Shown one piece after another: positions 1 to 12,400 of a DNA stretch of 64,000 nt. The number at the start of each line of letters is the position of its first letter. The first letter of the stretch is position 1. Both the position numbers and the translations under genes were made by a program. Source of the DNA: Hypoxylon rubiginosum (Eukaryota; Ascomycota; Sordariomycetes; Xylariales; Hypoxylaceae); the NCBI GenBank assembly GCA_902806565.1, contig CADCXA010000027.1, positions 1,922,001 through 1,986,000 of the forward strand, given 5' to 3'. The notes below the pieces were generated by a model. That model did not search any database, had not been told where the DNA came from, and saw only the letters and a program-made list of their open reading frames with translations.

Positions 1-655
1 TGATCTTCTACGTCTTCCTCGAGACACTGTACCAGAAGAAGATTGCCAAGGACCCCAGCAAGGCAACTCCCGAGGCTCGATTGACACCGGCCATGATTGG
101 CGGGGTACTGCTTCCAGCAGGTCTCTTCTGGTTTGCTTGGACGACCTTTAGTGACGTTCATTGGATCGTCAGCATCATCGGCTCTAGTCTCTTTGGCATC
201 GGTCAAGTCTTGCTATTTATTAGCTTGATTAACTATTCCATTGACGCATACACCGTGTTTGCTGCCTCCGCTTTAGCCGGAAATGCCATCTTGCGAGCAC
301 TGTTCGGAGCTGCCTTGTAAGAAAAACCCCTTGATCTAGTGCTGAATGCAATTACTAACAATATTGCAGCCCCCTATTCACACCAATCATGTACCAAAAC
401 TTAGGTGTTCAGTGGGCCTCTTCAATTCCGGCGTTCCTATCTCTAGCCTGTGCTCCGATGCCGTTCATATTCTACAAGTTTGGCAAGTGGCTACGCGACC
501 GTAGCAAGTATGCTCAAGAGGCTCGCAAGATCATGGACCACATTCTCAGGCAACAGCGATCAGAGACAAAGGAGAAAGACCCCGTGAAGGTCGAGGCTCA
601 GCTTGTGGCTGCTTCGCTGACGGAAGAGGAGAGGCTAGACGGGGACTCCATGTAA
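1..655 (+). CDS. MFS transporter, DHA1-type drug/polyamine exporter family, 3' part
   Basis: The gene enters from the left edge and is 5'-truncated. Coding runs 1-316, an intron (gtaaga...ttgcag) spans 317-369, and the second exon runs 370-655. The visible part is the C-terminal half of a major facilitator: hydrophobic helices around FWFAWTTF, IVSIIGSSLFGIGQVLLF and SIPAFLSLACAPMPFIFY, then the cytosolic end FYKFGKWLRDRSKYA and an acidic, basic tail ending at TAA. The phrase SSLFGIGQVLLFISLINYSI is typical of fungal DHA1 (Tpo/Flu1-like) proton antiporters, which export drugs, polyamines or secondary metabolites at the plasma membrane. It lies 1.7 kb upstream of a polyketide synthase on the same strand, so export of that product is a reasonable inference but is not shown by the sequence. 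Confidence 0.85.
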
Positions 656-2344
656 GATGATGGGTGCAAAATTTCGGGTTCAAGGCAGCATTAGCATGTA
701 CTAGGCAAGGTTCTAGAAACATAAAACTCCGGCGTTTATAGTGATAGTTCGTATTTAGATATAGACGGCATCTACTAATCAAAGCTCTGGAAGAAATATA
801 ATTTTTTTTCTTTCATTTTGTGTATTGTCTTGTGACATGGCTCCGTTTACAATGCGATACTACCACTGATTACATGCTACAGCTTGAGTTTGAAGATGCC
901 TCATAGTCTTAGAATACGGTATGAACACATACACACGTTTACCTGCGATACACTTTGATATTTTCGTGGATGTCATTTCAGATGCCCAGGTATCTACTCC
1001 AACCACGATGACATATCGCAGTCTACTAGAGACTAGAGTATGTGCTAACTTAGGACTATATGATTAGCAAACTAACACCTATGTAGATGATGCTAAAATA
1101 GGACTATACTAGAAGGAAGACCACGGCAAACTCCTCGGTGTCGATAGTCCCAAAGCGTTTATCCTACAAGAAATCGCCTCTGTATAATCCCTCTCAAACT
1201 GCACTGGGGATATTCTAGAAATGGTATACTTATCTGGTATACTAAATCCTTGTGGTGATTATTTCGCAAAGCTTTCTCAATATTTACACCGATGCCGTCG
1301 GCTAGATAAAAAGAGGGTAAGCTTATAATTTTGCCAAGGAGTGTTTTTAGCAATTTGGGGTATTTTCCGGGGATTATTTTTCGAAGCTAAAATCGGGATC
1401 GTGAGAATTAGATAATCTCCAGACGTGGTACCCGCTTGGGTTACGGTTTTTAAATAATCACCGTTTTCTAAAGTTTTGATCTTAAAACGGCTAGTACTAA
1501 TCACCGGCCGTAATCCTAGGCTGCTTAAATCCGCAACCCCCGACAAAAGAACCAATTACCCCATTTGTCTCCCCCTTATCAATCGCCCATGTCGACGCAT
1601 CCCAACTCCTTCAGCCTCAGAACACACACCTGTCATCAACGTGGTCCTGCTTCCAAGTCCTTGGCTGAAGGCTTATGCTAATGCTTATTTCCCTGATCTG
1701 GACGTTCCTGATCTAGATCTGCCCACGTGTTTACCATGAGGCCGAAACGTGCCAAACGTACGTACCTAGGTACTTTGCAGAGGGACCGTTACCTGGAATT
1801 TCGCTGCACCCACCGCCTAGTAATCTGATATTGCCTCAAAATAATCCCCGTCAGGTTAAGCAGGAGCTCGATGACACTCCGCAACAGATTGCGTGTGCCT
1901 AGAGATTAGCTACCCGACAGAAACACCCCCTCTGGCTCTCATCTCACTATTCTTAGCGCGTTAGGCAAGAAGGATCTGAAAGGTGGCAAAGATCTTATGC
2001 TAGCACTTACACTGCTAGGCTATCTATATGCCCTGGAAGGAAATGTGGGTAAGAATCACATACCGTAGCCTCAGGTTCTCAGGTTGAGGCAAGCCTACTA
2101 TCGTAACTATACTCCTGCATATTAATACCTATAGGCCACTACCTAACATGCCTCGAGCGTGGGTGAATGTGTATAAGGCTTTATAATTCAGTCGCTAGCA
2201 AAGATCTTCCTGGCTAGTTGAGAGCGTAAAATGTCATAGAAGCTGATCTAGGGGACATATTCTTCAACAATTTGATTCACACGGCCCGAGTTCCTTTCCT
2301 TTCTTGCCCTCGGGAGTCCCAGTATACCTCATCCATCATTCATC
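656..2344. other. Intergenic region upstream of the PKS
   Basis: No gene could be supported here. The short open frames at 1159-1739 have no recognisable domain and no splice context. The stretch holds the MFS 3' region, an AT-rich middle and the presumed PKS promoter. A palindrome TACCTAGGTA lies at 1763-1772. Confidence 0.6.
1763..1772. repeat. Palindrome TACCTAGGTA (one of six copies)
   Basis: This exact 10-bp palindrome also occurs at 25544-25553, 27836-27845, 29691-29700, 38412-38421 and 50858-50867. All copies are in spacers, except the one at 25544, which lies in the last part of a gene relic. Function unknown. Confidence 0.85.
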
Positions 2345-5300
2345 ATGATACTCCAAGCAACACAGCATCTACTCCTCTTCGGAGACCAAACGGTAGAGAA
2401 GTTGTCTTCGATACGGGCTCTGGTTCGTAACTCCAAGACATCTCCTGCAGCGAAGAGATTCCTGCAAGAGGCTAACGATGTCGTTCAACTTGAGTTCTCC
2501 AGAATCAGTAGAGAGGAGCATGGATGGAACCAAGATTTCGACACCCTGTTGGGCCTGGCGGAAGAAAATTCCGATCGGGAAACCCCCAACGGCATGGTAG
2601 CTACGGTATTGATGTGCATTGGCAGACTGGGCGAGCTGATAGTGTAAGTGCTGTAGTACCTATTCACGTTGACCAAAAAGATATCTTAGCTGACTTGTTT
2701 GACACCAGGGCCGCTGAACAAGACCCGACCATCCTCGGATCCGGGCAAAACCCCGTCCAGGTTCTAGGCTTTTGCACTGGCCTCCTGCCAGCCTCCGCTA
2801 TCATTGCTGCTAGAGACACCTCGGAACTATTCACTCTAGCCCGCGAAATCATCTCGATCACTTTCCGGATGGCGTATGAGATAAGGCGCCGGATGTTATT
2901 GATCGAGGATGACCCTAGCAGTTGGGCAATGACCTATGTTGGTCTGACCGCCGAGAAGATGGAGAAGATCCTCGATGAGTTCCACAAGAGTCAAGTAAGT
3001 GAAATATCCTGTCCTTTCCTCCGTGTCTTAGGCAAAGAAAAGACCATATCGAGTATGTACTAATGTTATGAGTCTAGAATATCCCCACCCCGCGAAGAGT
3101 CTCCGTCGGAGTAATCTCAAAGGGATGGATCACGCTGGTGGGAGCACCTTCGTCTCTTGCCAGGTTGTCATCGTGGTCTCCTGAGCTAGGGAGCGCCGCT
3201 CACGTCAAAACTGATGCTGGTGGCCCAATCCATAGCAAAAACATGCCGCGCATTGATATTGAGACGGTCCTAGGAGATTCGCTGATCAGAGCTCTCCCGC
3301 TTGACTGGTCAAAAGCACGGATGTACTCGCCTGGATCATGCAAAGAGTACAGACACGCCACCCTTGGCCCGCTCCTAGGCGAGATCATCGACGATGTTGC
3401 GCATAATATTCTCCATGCTGGACAGCTCATCGATACATTCATTGGGCAAATGGACTCAAGAGTATCCGTCAAGTTGACCGTTGTCGGCCCCACAGGTCAT
3501 TTACCAGCTGTAGAGCAGGCATTGAGGAAGCGAACCATCCCCTACAGTATCGTTGATTACACGCAGACCATCAAACCTGACGTGGCGAGAGGCGGATCAG
3601 ACTTGGTAGCTATCGTGGGCATGGCTGGCCGATTCCCCGGTAGCGACACCATTGAGGGGTTCTGGGAAGACTTGCAGAAAGGAAAATGCCACATCAGAAA
3701 AGTCCCTAAGGACAGGTTCGACCTGGACGTGTACTACGACCCAACCGGAGAGAAGAAGAATTCGACCATGGCCCAACACGGTGCTTTCATTGATGAACCT
3801 GGTGTTTTCGACCACCGACTCTTTAACGTTTCTCCCCGAGAAGCTGCACAGATGGATCCCATCCAGCGCTTATTGCTGACAACAAGCTATGAAGCACTCG
3901 AATCTGCCGGATACTGCCCAGACGGCACCCTATCGACTGAGAGCAATCGTATAGCCACTTATTTTGGTCAGTCGTCCGATGATTGGCACGAAATTTTAAA
4001 CATCGAGGGCGTCGATATCTACTATGTTCCCAGTCTGGTCAGAGCATTCGGACCTAGCAAGCTCAACTACCATTACAAATGGGGTGGTGCTTCTTTTGCT
4101 GTCGACTCTGCCTGTGCGACGAGCACAACAGCTATCTCACTAGCTTGCTCGGCGCTTATCTCGAGAGAGTGCGATACGGCCATGGCCGGAGGAGGTGCTG
4201 TCTACGTGTCTCCTAACGGCTTCTCCGGCTTAAGCAGAGCAGGCATGCTCTCGACGACGGGTGGATGCCGAACTTACCACGACGACGCTGACGGCTACGC
4301 CAGAGGCGAGGCCGTAGCCGTGGTTGTTCTGAAGCGACTAGAAGACGCCGTGGCGGATAATGACAACATACTTGGTGTTATTAGGGGGTCAACGAGGACA
4401 TACAGCTCCACTTCGACTTCAATCACGCACCCAAGTCATATTTCGCAGGAGCGAGTCTACAAAGACGTGCTTCGCCAGTCCTCATTAGATCCGGAAGAGA
4501 TCAGCTATGTCGAGATGCACGGTACAGGCACTCAAGCAGGTGATTTCGAGGAGATGACGTCCGTTATCAATGTCATGGCTCGTCATCGTAGCAAAGATAA
4601 CCCCCTGACAGTGGGTGCTGTGAAAGCTGCAGTGGGCCACGGTGAAGCAGCAGCAGGAGTAACCTCCCTTATCAAGATACTCATGATGCTCCGAGACCGT
4701 GTGGTTCCACCTCAGCCAGGGTGGCCATTCCAACTCAACCACAAATTTCCTCCGCTCGACAGGATGAACGTGCGAATCGCCGCCAAGAAGTCCGAGCTCA
4801 GATCTAGCCCTCTAGGTAACAAGAAGCTCAAGGTCCTTGTGAACACTTTCGACGCGTCCGGTGGTAATACGTCTCTTGCTATTGAAGAGCCACCGGCTCA
4901 ACCCATTAAAGTCGACGACCCGCGAGCCACACACGTTATAGCTATCTCCGCCCGAACCATCGCCTCACTCCAGAAGAACCGGGAAAGGCTCCTTGACTAC
5001 CTGACCAGGAACTCCAACACCAAACTGGCGGACCTCGCCTACTCTACAACCGCGAGACGTATGCACGAAACACTGCGCGTCGCCTACGTAGGGAAGTCGA
5101 CTAATGATATTGTCTATCAGCTACGTGATGATGTGGCGAAAAACGGCGCTAATGATCCTCGCACCAAGGTGAAAAAGACAAGCCGCGTATTCCTCTTCAC
5201 TGGCCAAGGATCGCAGTACGCCGGTATGGGTGCAGGTTTATTTACGACCAACAAGCCTTTCGCCGAGCTACTCCAGACATATCAAGACATGGCTGTCGAA

Positions 5301-8300
5301 ATGGGCTTACCACCCTATCTTGATATCATTTCCGATAAAGGCGTAGACATCACTGTTCAGTCAGCAACGAAAGTCCAATTAGCTATCGTATCGCTCGAGA
5401 TGGCGGTAGCATTCATGCTCAGGATGTGGGGCATCAAACCTGACGTTGTCATCGGTCACAGTCTAGGAGAGTACGCCGCGCTCAACACAGCCGGGGTGTT
5501 GTCCGTCAGCGATGTTCTCTACCTTGTCGGAAAGCGAGCTATGCTCATGGAGAAACACCTCACCGCACACACGCATGTCATGCTCGCGACAAGTTCGGAT
5601 GCTGCTAGTCTGCAAGGGTCCTTCGCAACTCTCGGTCTGAAGTCTTGCAACATCGCCTGCATAAACGCGCCATCCGTCACAGTAGCCAGTGGGAGCGTAC
5701 AGGATATTAGCGTACTCCAGGAACGCATGGCAGCTGATGGTGCCAGAACCACACTGCTCAAGGTCCCATACGGGTTCCACTCCGCTCAGACCGAGCCGAT
5801 TCTAAACGAGTTCCGTAACCTAGCTAGGGGCGTCGTCTTTTCGAAGCCGGTGATCCCTATTGTGTCAACTCTAACAGGAGAAATTGAGCGGGAGGCCGCT
5901 ACCTTTTCTCCGACGTATCTTGCACGCCAAGCCCGCGAGTCTGTCAATTTCGTCGGCGCGTTGAACACATGCAAGGCTGCTGGGTTTGTGGGAGAGAACA
6001 CCTTGTTCGTCGAAATCGGCCCTGATCCGGTCTGCATGGGACTCGCTCGAAGAACCCTCGAACTGCCTCCTTCAACTCGCTTCCTGCCTACCTTGAAATC
6101 TAACGAGGACAATTGGGCTACCATTTCAGGTGTCTTGAAGGCTGCGTATGAGACTGGCGTTTCCGTCAATTGGCCCGAGTTTCACAAGACATACAAGAGT
6201 TCGGTTAAGTTGCTCGAACTGCCCCATTATGCCTTTGACAACAGGGTGTTCTGGACTTCCTATGTTGAACCCATCCCCGTAGCTCAGGATGCCGATGTTA
6301 CGTCAGTCAAGACTATCGAAGCTCCAAGACTTGCTGGCTTCCCGACAACTTCGGTGCATCGCGTGGTGTCCGAAGAGGCTACAGACGCAAGCGTTACCGT
6401 TACTTTCTCATCAGACACTTCAGCACCTGGCCTTCTAAAAGCCATTCAGAATCACATTGTGAACGGACAAAAAATCTGCCCATTGAGCACCTTGGGCGAT
6501 ATGGCCTTGACTGCAGCTCAGTATACGTTCTTTAAATTGCATAACACCGAGACACCGATCGATCGCATGTCTATCCATGATATGGAAATGGTCAAGGCGT
6601 TTGTGCTCGTCGATGGCACTCCATACCCGACAATCTACGTAACAGCTACATACGTCGCCGAAAAGGGAACCGTCGACATTACATTCCATTCGAAACCCGG
6701 CGGCAAGGATGTAATTCACGGCATCTGCAAGGTTCAATTCGGCGACTCAGTTCCATGGCAGAATTCGCTGTCGCGGACGCTTTTCCTGCTCAAGTCTAGA
6801 ATCGAGACGCTGCAAGAGCGTGGCAACACTGGAAAAGCCCACAAGCTCCTTGCGCCCATCGTGTACAAGCTCTTTTCTAACGTGGTTATCTATGACGAAG
6901 CATATCGCGGCCTTGAAGAGGTCGTCCTTGCGAGCGACTGCAGCGATGCGGTCGGCAGGGTTACCTTACCGACAACTGAGGGGACGGGACATTTCCTCTT
7001 CGATCCTTATGGCGTCGAGTCGGTTACGCATCTCGCCGGCTTCGTCCTCAACAGTGGTCTCAAGTATTCCGACGACATTGCTTGCGTCACATTCGGGTTT
7101 GACTCCTGGCGCGCCCTAGAGCCCCTTTCTCACGGGACGGTCTATACCAACTACGTGTGTATGCAAGAGATTCCAGGAAGTCCCATAATCTCCGCGGACT
7201 GCTACGTATTTAACGGGGATAAACTGGTACAGGTCACTAGTGGATTCAAGTTCCAGAAGATCAACAAGGTAGCTCTCAACACAGTACTCGGCATCCCCTC
7301 AGTCGCAAGTCCTACAGGGAGGGCAGACCAGCACACTCGCCACGCGAAGACGGTGAAGAGATCTCAAATAGATTCCGGCTTCGTCAGTCAAATCTCGAGC
7401 GCTTTGGAGACACCGATGGCGATGTCGGATATTGGGACTCCTGAGACTGATAGCCTCACTGAAGCATCAGGTGGGGCAGACATTGTTGCAATGCTCCTGT
7501 CAACCGTGGCGCGTGAGAGTGGCTGCACCCCTAATGACATGGTGGACGATGCGATGTTCACTGACTTGGGCGTGGACTCGCTAATGGCAATTACCGTATT
7601 CGCCATCGTCAAGCGCGAAACTGGCCTTGACTTAGAAGCCTCTTTCTTTGTCGAAAATGCCACCATCGGCGAAGCTAAGCGCGCCATCTTGAACCGAGTA
7701 GGCGGTCCGCAGGATAACTTGCCGGTTACACCGCCGCCAGAAGTCTCGGAAGTAAAGGTCAAGTTCGTGGCACCGGTGCAGGTGATAGAGGCCCCCGTCA
7801 CTCCCCCGGAGGAGATCATCGTCGAGGAGAAGATCCACGACGTGATCGAAGTTAAAAAGACCAAGTCTAACTCCGAGACTGTGGTCAAGGTCACAGCCGT
7901 AGAAGTAAGCGAATCTGTCTCACCAGCAACGACTGCAGTCGAAGTCCCGACACAGTACATCAGCAAGGTAATCCACCTGCAGGGCAAACGCACCCCGGAG
8001 GCCGACAAGCTCTTCCTAATCGCCGACGAGACCGGCAGCGCGCTCTCGTACATCCAACTACCCGACCTCGACCCCGGCCTATGCGTCTACGGCGTGGAGT
8101 CGCCCTTCTCGAAGAGCCCCTCGGACTACACCGTCAGCATCCCGCAGCTGGCCGGCGTGTTCGCCGCCGCGATCCGCAAGGAGCAGGCCGCCGGCCCGTA
8201 CCTGCTAGGCGGCATGTCGGCGGGCGCGACGGTCGCGTACGAGGTGGCCCGGCAGCTGCTGGCGGCCGGCGAGCAGGTGCGCGGGCTGCTGCTGCTGGAC

Positions 8301-8688
8301 CCGACCAAGACCGCCGACATCGAGCTGCGGCTGACGGCGCCGCCCAAAGGCGTCGGCCTGAAACCCGCCCAGAAGGAGCACATCCGCAGGACGCTCGCGG
8401 CGCTGGCGGCGTACCGCCCGTCGACGATGGCGACGGCGGGCTCGGCCGGGCAGCCGCGCAAGGTCGTGGCGATCGTGACCAAGCAGACGGCCGACGCGCA
8501 GACGGTGTGGGAGAAGCGGGTCCCTGGCTTGGTGCGTACGCCGATTGATGCCGCCACGGGAACTCTTATGAAGTTTCCTACTGTGAGTTCCATCCTACAT
8601 CGAGAAAATGAAATATGCTAATATGATCATCCAGCTCAATGTATTCGGTCAGATGTGCAAGGAGGCGGTTGCTAGCATTCTGAAATAG
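2345..8688 (+). CDS. Non-reducing polyketide synthase (SAT-KS-MAT-PT-ACP-TE)
   Basis: This enzyme builds and folds an aromatic polyketide from acyl and malonyl units. Exons are 2345-2643, 2709-2994, 3078-8582 and 8635-8688, giving about 2047 aa. Domains in order: SAT with GFCTG (Cys122); KS from about residue 370 with VDSACATS (Cys541), EMHGTGTQ and AAVGHGEAAAG; MAT with FTGQGSQYAGMG and GHSLGEYA (Ser990); PT with NHIVNGQKICPLS (His1321); one ACP with LGVDSLM (Ser1696); a linker of about 130 residues rich in Val, Glu and Pro; and a TE with GGMSAG (Ser1909). No methyltransferase or reductase domain is present. Oddities: the PT acidic residue is Glu1509 (GVESVTHLAGF) where Asp is usual, and the TE C-terminal motif reads TGTLMKFP (Thr2022) where the catalytic His is expected. 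TE codons from about 8000 to 8525 are almost all G/C-ending, unlike the rest. KS motifs suggest a multi-ring aromatic product, but I cannot name it. Confidence 0.95.
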
Positions 8689-9163
8689 ACACATTACCAT
8701 TGGTGGCGTACTCGCCTTTGTAGAAATAGTATCTAAAATCTAAAAAAAAAGGGGTCACTCCTTTAACAGTTAGACTGTCATTATATCCATATTAGATGAG
8801 CCATCTGAGTGTCTAGTATGTAAATTATAAAGCACAATTCGTTAATCGTTTATTGTTCTGTCCTGTAATAAAAGTACCTACTAGGTAATAGTTATCCTAC
8901 CTTTTTTTATTTCTTCAAATTGATTCAGCTCAAAGCCCCTTTTTCCAGAATTACCTACCCCTTAATGTCGATCCATGCACTCAATTCCAACCACTCATAA
9001 GCCGTCGGCCTTGTGCATCGCCATGCTATTACTTTATTAGATCGGCACTTATCTTAGAAGTAAATAATGAGATGAGTTTTTACTTTCTCGAAATTCTTGA
9101 CACGTCACAATGTTTTTACTATATTACTACTGGTTGTTGAGGCGTAGAACACGGCAAAAAAAT

Positions 9164-9380
9164 GTTACGCTATAATTACAGGGGCACCAGTGGGAAAGAT
9201 ATGCTATAAATATTTAGTGGGCAAGGGTACTGTAATAATTCTATGTATAAGGAGTTTAGTGAGTATACTACGCTATAATTATAGAGAAGTTAGTGAATAA
9301 AGGCACCTATCGTTGCTTTTGCAGCTGTCGGAAAGTCCAGCTAGTAACAGCTGTGATTCAGCTGAAAAGGTCCCTATAGA
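9164..9380. repeat. Dispersed repeat, copy A (MITE-like)
   Basis: Contains GTTACGCTATAATTACAGGG, then AAGGAG-TTTAGTGAG and TACGCTATAATTATAG, then CAGCTG boxes ending in CAGCTGAAAAGGTCCCTATA. The same blocks occur in the same order and orientation at 17590-17694. No coding capacity. Remnants of a short non-autonomous transposable element are the likeliest reading. Clear terminal inverted repeats and target duplications were not identified. Confidence 0.6.
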
Positions 9381-9411
9381 AACCAAGCGCCCCCCATTAT
9401 GATCATAATAA

Positions 9412-9430
9412 TTTCTTCTTCTTCTTCTTC
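9412..9430. repeat. (TTC)n microsatellite
   Basis: A short perfect trinucleotide run about 40 bases downstream of the NLR-like gene's stop codon. Confidence 0.85.
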
Positions 9431-9471
9431 TCCTTTTCCCTCATATTCCACTACTTTCTTAAAATATTCTA

Positions 9472-12400
9472 TCAGCCGTCGCTCTCGCTGCTTGTGCTCG
9501 TAGAATCCGAATCCGAATTCGATTCCGATTCCGATTCCGATTCCAATTCCTCATAAAAAGGGCGCTCCGAATCATATATGTTAGATTCGTACCTGCTGTA
9601 GCACTTGAAGCAAAGCGAAAAGTCGTGATAGCGATGGATGCACTTCCACTGCGCGCCTACAATGCTCTGTCGCAATAATCAGTATCTCTTACTTTGCTTG
9701 TCCATAAATACCTATATAACAACAAAAAGGCAGGTTAATACTCACGACAAGGCAGCTCTTGCAGCTGACATCCTTCCGGCGTCCGATCGAGGTCTCGTGA
9801 AAGTCGGGGTCCCATTTCTCCTTCTTGCCGTCCGCGCGGATCCTCTTGCGTTTCCGAGGTTGCAGGTCGGCCCTCAACGACGTGCAGTTGTCCGCGAAGT
9901 TCATCAGCCTCAGCGCCGACCACCTTGCCTGTCCATCACGATCATCCCCTCGGGTCCATACATCTGCGCGCCGTTTGACTAACTGCTTGATGGTTTCTTC
10001 GTGCCCCGAGCGTGCCGCCCACATGAGTGGGGTCCAGTTGTCACCGTCAACCACGTTGATGTCTGTGTCTGGGAATTTATCCAAGAGGTACATGAAGCAG
10101 TTCGGAGATCGCGCCGAAGCTGCGAAGTGAATCGGCAGGCGGCCAAATTTGTCCTCATATATCGCCGCGCCAGCCTCGACTAGAGCTTTGATGCCATCAC
10201 TGTACGATGCTGCACATGCGAAGTGCGCGGCGGTGCGGCCTTGACTATCGGCAACGTTCAATTGAGCATTACGCCGGATCAGGAACTTGAGCACCTTAAT
10301 GCCTGCATCATAATTACCTCTAGCCACGTTTGCTGCCCGGATAATTGGATATCTAAGCTCGCCGCCAGGCTCGTCAAGTGGTACCTTGACTTCGTCAACC
10401 AAATACTGCACCATCATCTGGAGTTCTGAGTCATCTTTGATATCCAGTGCCGTGTACAGCAGTGACCCGTCGTACTCAGGATGAACCATCTTGTGATCCG
10501 CACCTGATTCTACGAGCAGCCTGACGAGATCCAAGGAGCCGCTAGCAATAGCAAGGTCGAGTATACTGCCAAAGTTAGGTCCAACTACGTTGACCCTAGC
10601 GCCCAGTCCGATGAGGTGCTTGGCAACGCTGATGTTGCCCTCCCTAACGGCTACGGCAAGAGGCGTGTATTCGTAGCAGTCTTGGCCATCCAGTGGTGCC
10701 TTACCTTCCAGGAGGAGCTGGACTATGGATACAGGCGTTTTCTTCTGTATATAATGAAGCCTGCCTCGTCCTTCCTTGTTGACACCGTTTACGGGTACGC
10801 CGCGGATGCGCAGCAATCTGAGACATTCCCAAGCGTCTTTCGAGTCGGATCCTCTCCGTAGCACCAGGTTAACACCGTCGTCGCCGTTCTCGTTCTCGGT
10901 TCTCGCGTTGGCGCCGGCGAGGAGAAGGAGTTGGACGCATTCGGGCGCAAGGTTCAGACAAGCTAACAATAAAGGAGTGCATCCGACCTCATGTGCGCTA
11001 CGAATATTCTCTCCATACACACATTCGAGATCGGGTTTGGGATCGTTTCGAAGGAGGACTTCAATAGATTTCGGGTGGTTCGTCCTTGCGGCCATGTGGA
11101 GCGTCGTTCCGTAATTCTTCGTGTAATCATCGATAGGAACACCCCTTTTCAGCAGTTCTACCATGATATCAGGGAGATCGTACGCTACGTGAAGGCATCC
11201 CATTCCGTCGCTTTTTTTCCACTTGACGTCGACGTTCTTATACTGCAATAGATACTTTGCCACTTCGACCTGGCTCCCATAAATAGCAGCAAACAGCGGA
11301 GCGTTCGAGCCACCTCCTGTGTAGTTGATGTCGGCCTTGTTCTTCAGGAGGAGTTTCACGATCTCTAGGTGTCCTTCCTTAGAAGCCCAGGAAAGAGGTG
11401 TCTTGTAGAAGTCACCGTTCGGATCAATAGCCTCGACCTTGGCGCCGTGCTCGATTAACAGGGATACAAGTTCGGCGTTTCCAGTGCAGACCGCACGTAT
11501 CAGGAGCATAGCCTGACCCGAGGGAGTTACACTCATATCCGGCTTAGGGTTATGGTCGAGTAATAGCCGGACGACATCCTCGCGGTTATTCATGACTGCT
11601 TTGTACAGTGCAGTTCCGGTAGCGCTTTCGACATTCGGATCAGCTTTGTGATTGAGCAGCACACGGACGCATTCTCGTGAGCCCACATTAGCTGCGACGA
11701 CTAACGGCGGTCTCCTATAAAATGTGACATCATCCCCCTTTTCGCCGCTCTTAAAATCGGCTCCAGCTTTGATGAACATCTCAGTCGCCTTATGCTTCCT
11801 CCATTGCACTGCTAGCTGTACTGGTCCGAAGTTGTGCTCATTCCCAGTCTTAAGACCTGCACCACCTTGCAAAAGGAGGCTAATTATACATGGGTTTCCT
11901 TTTGTAGCCGCAACCCCAAGAGTATCATCATCTCTATTCTTGGTGATCAAACCCGGCTCAGTTTTCCGATTCAATAGAAGCTCTGTTGTTGTGACGCAGT
12001 TTCGCCATACCGCAACCCCCAATAGAGACTTTCCCCAGTAGCTGCCAGTCATATTGATATCGCAGCCGGATGATAGCATTGTCGCAAGAAGCTCGTTCAT
12101 TCCGACCGCAGCAGCTCGAGAGATGATATTCTCCGGCCATTTAAATGTTCTTAGATTCGGTATCATCTTGACAAGGGCGCTCACAATGTTGGCATTGCCG
12201 TGCGCAGTGGCCCAAAACAAGGCTGTCCGAAGCTCCTCCTCATCTACTTCCACTTCTTCCAGTAGCAGGTAGACTATCTTCTCGTTACCCACCCGAGCAG
12301 CCTCCGTGATGGCGAACCAGCAGTTTTTCTCAAAAGGTTGGCCACTTCCGTTTTTGACCAGTCCACGAACTAAATCATCTAGCCCAAGCATGGCAAGGAC

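Larger units (their letters stand above)
8689..9471. other. AT-rich spacer between PKS and NLR-like gene 3' ends
   Basis: The two genes converge here. The stretch is AT-rich and holds no gene. It contains repeat copy A (9164-9380) and a (TTC)n run at 9412-9430 next to the NLR-like stop codon. Confidence 0.6.

Noticed and set aside
1159..1739. Open frames of 64-92 codons upstream of the PKS
   Set aside because: No recognisable domain and no splice or promoter context; not a supported gene.
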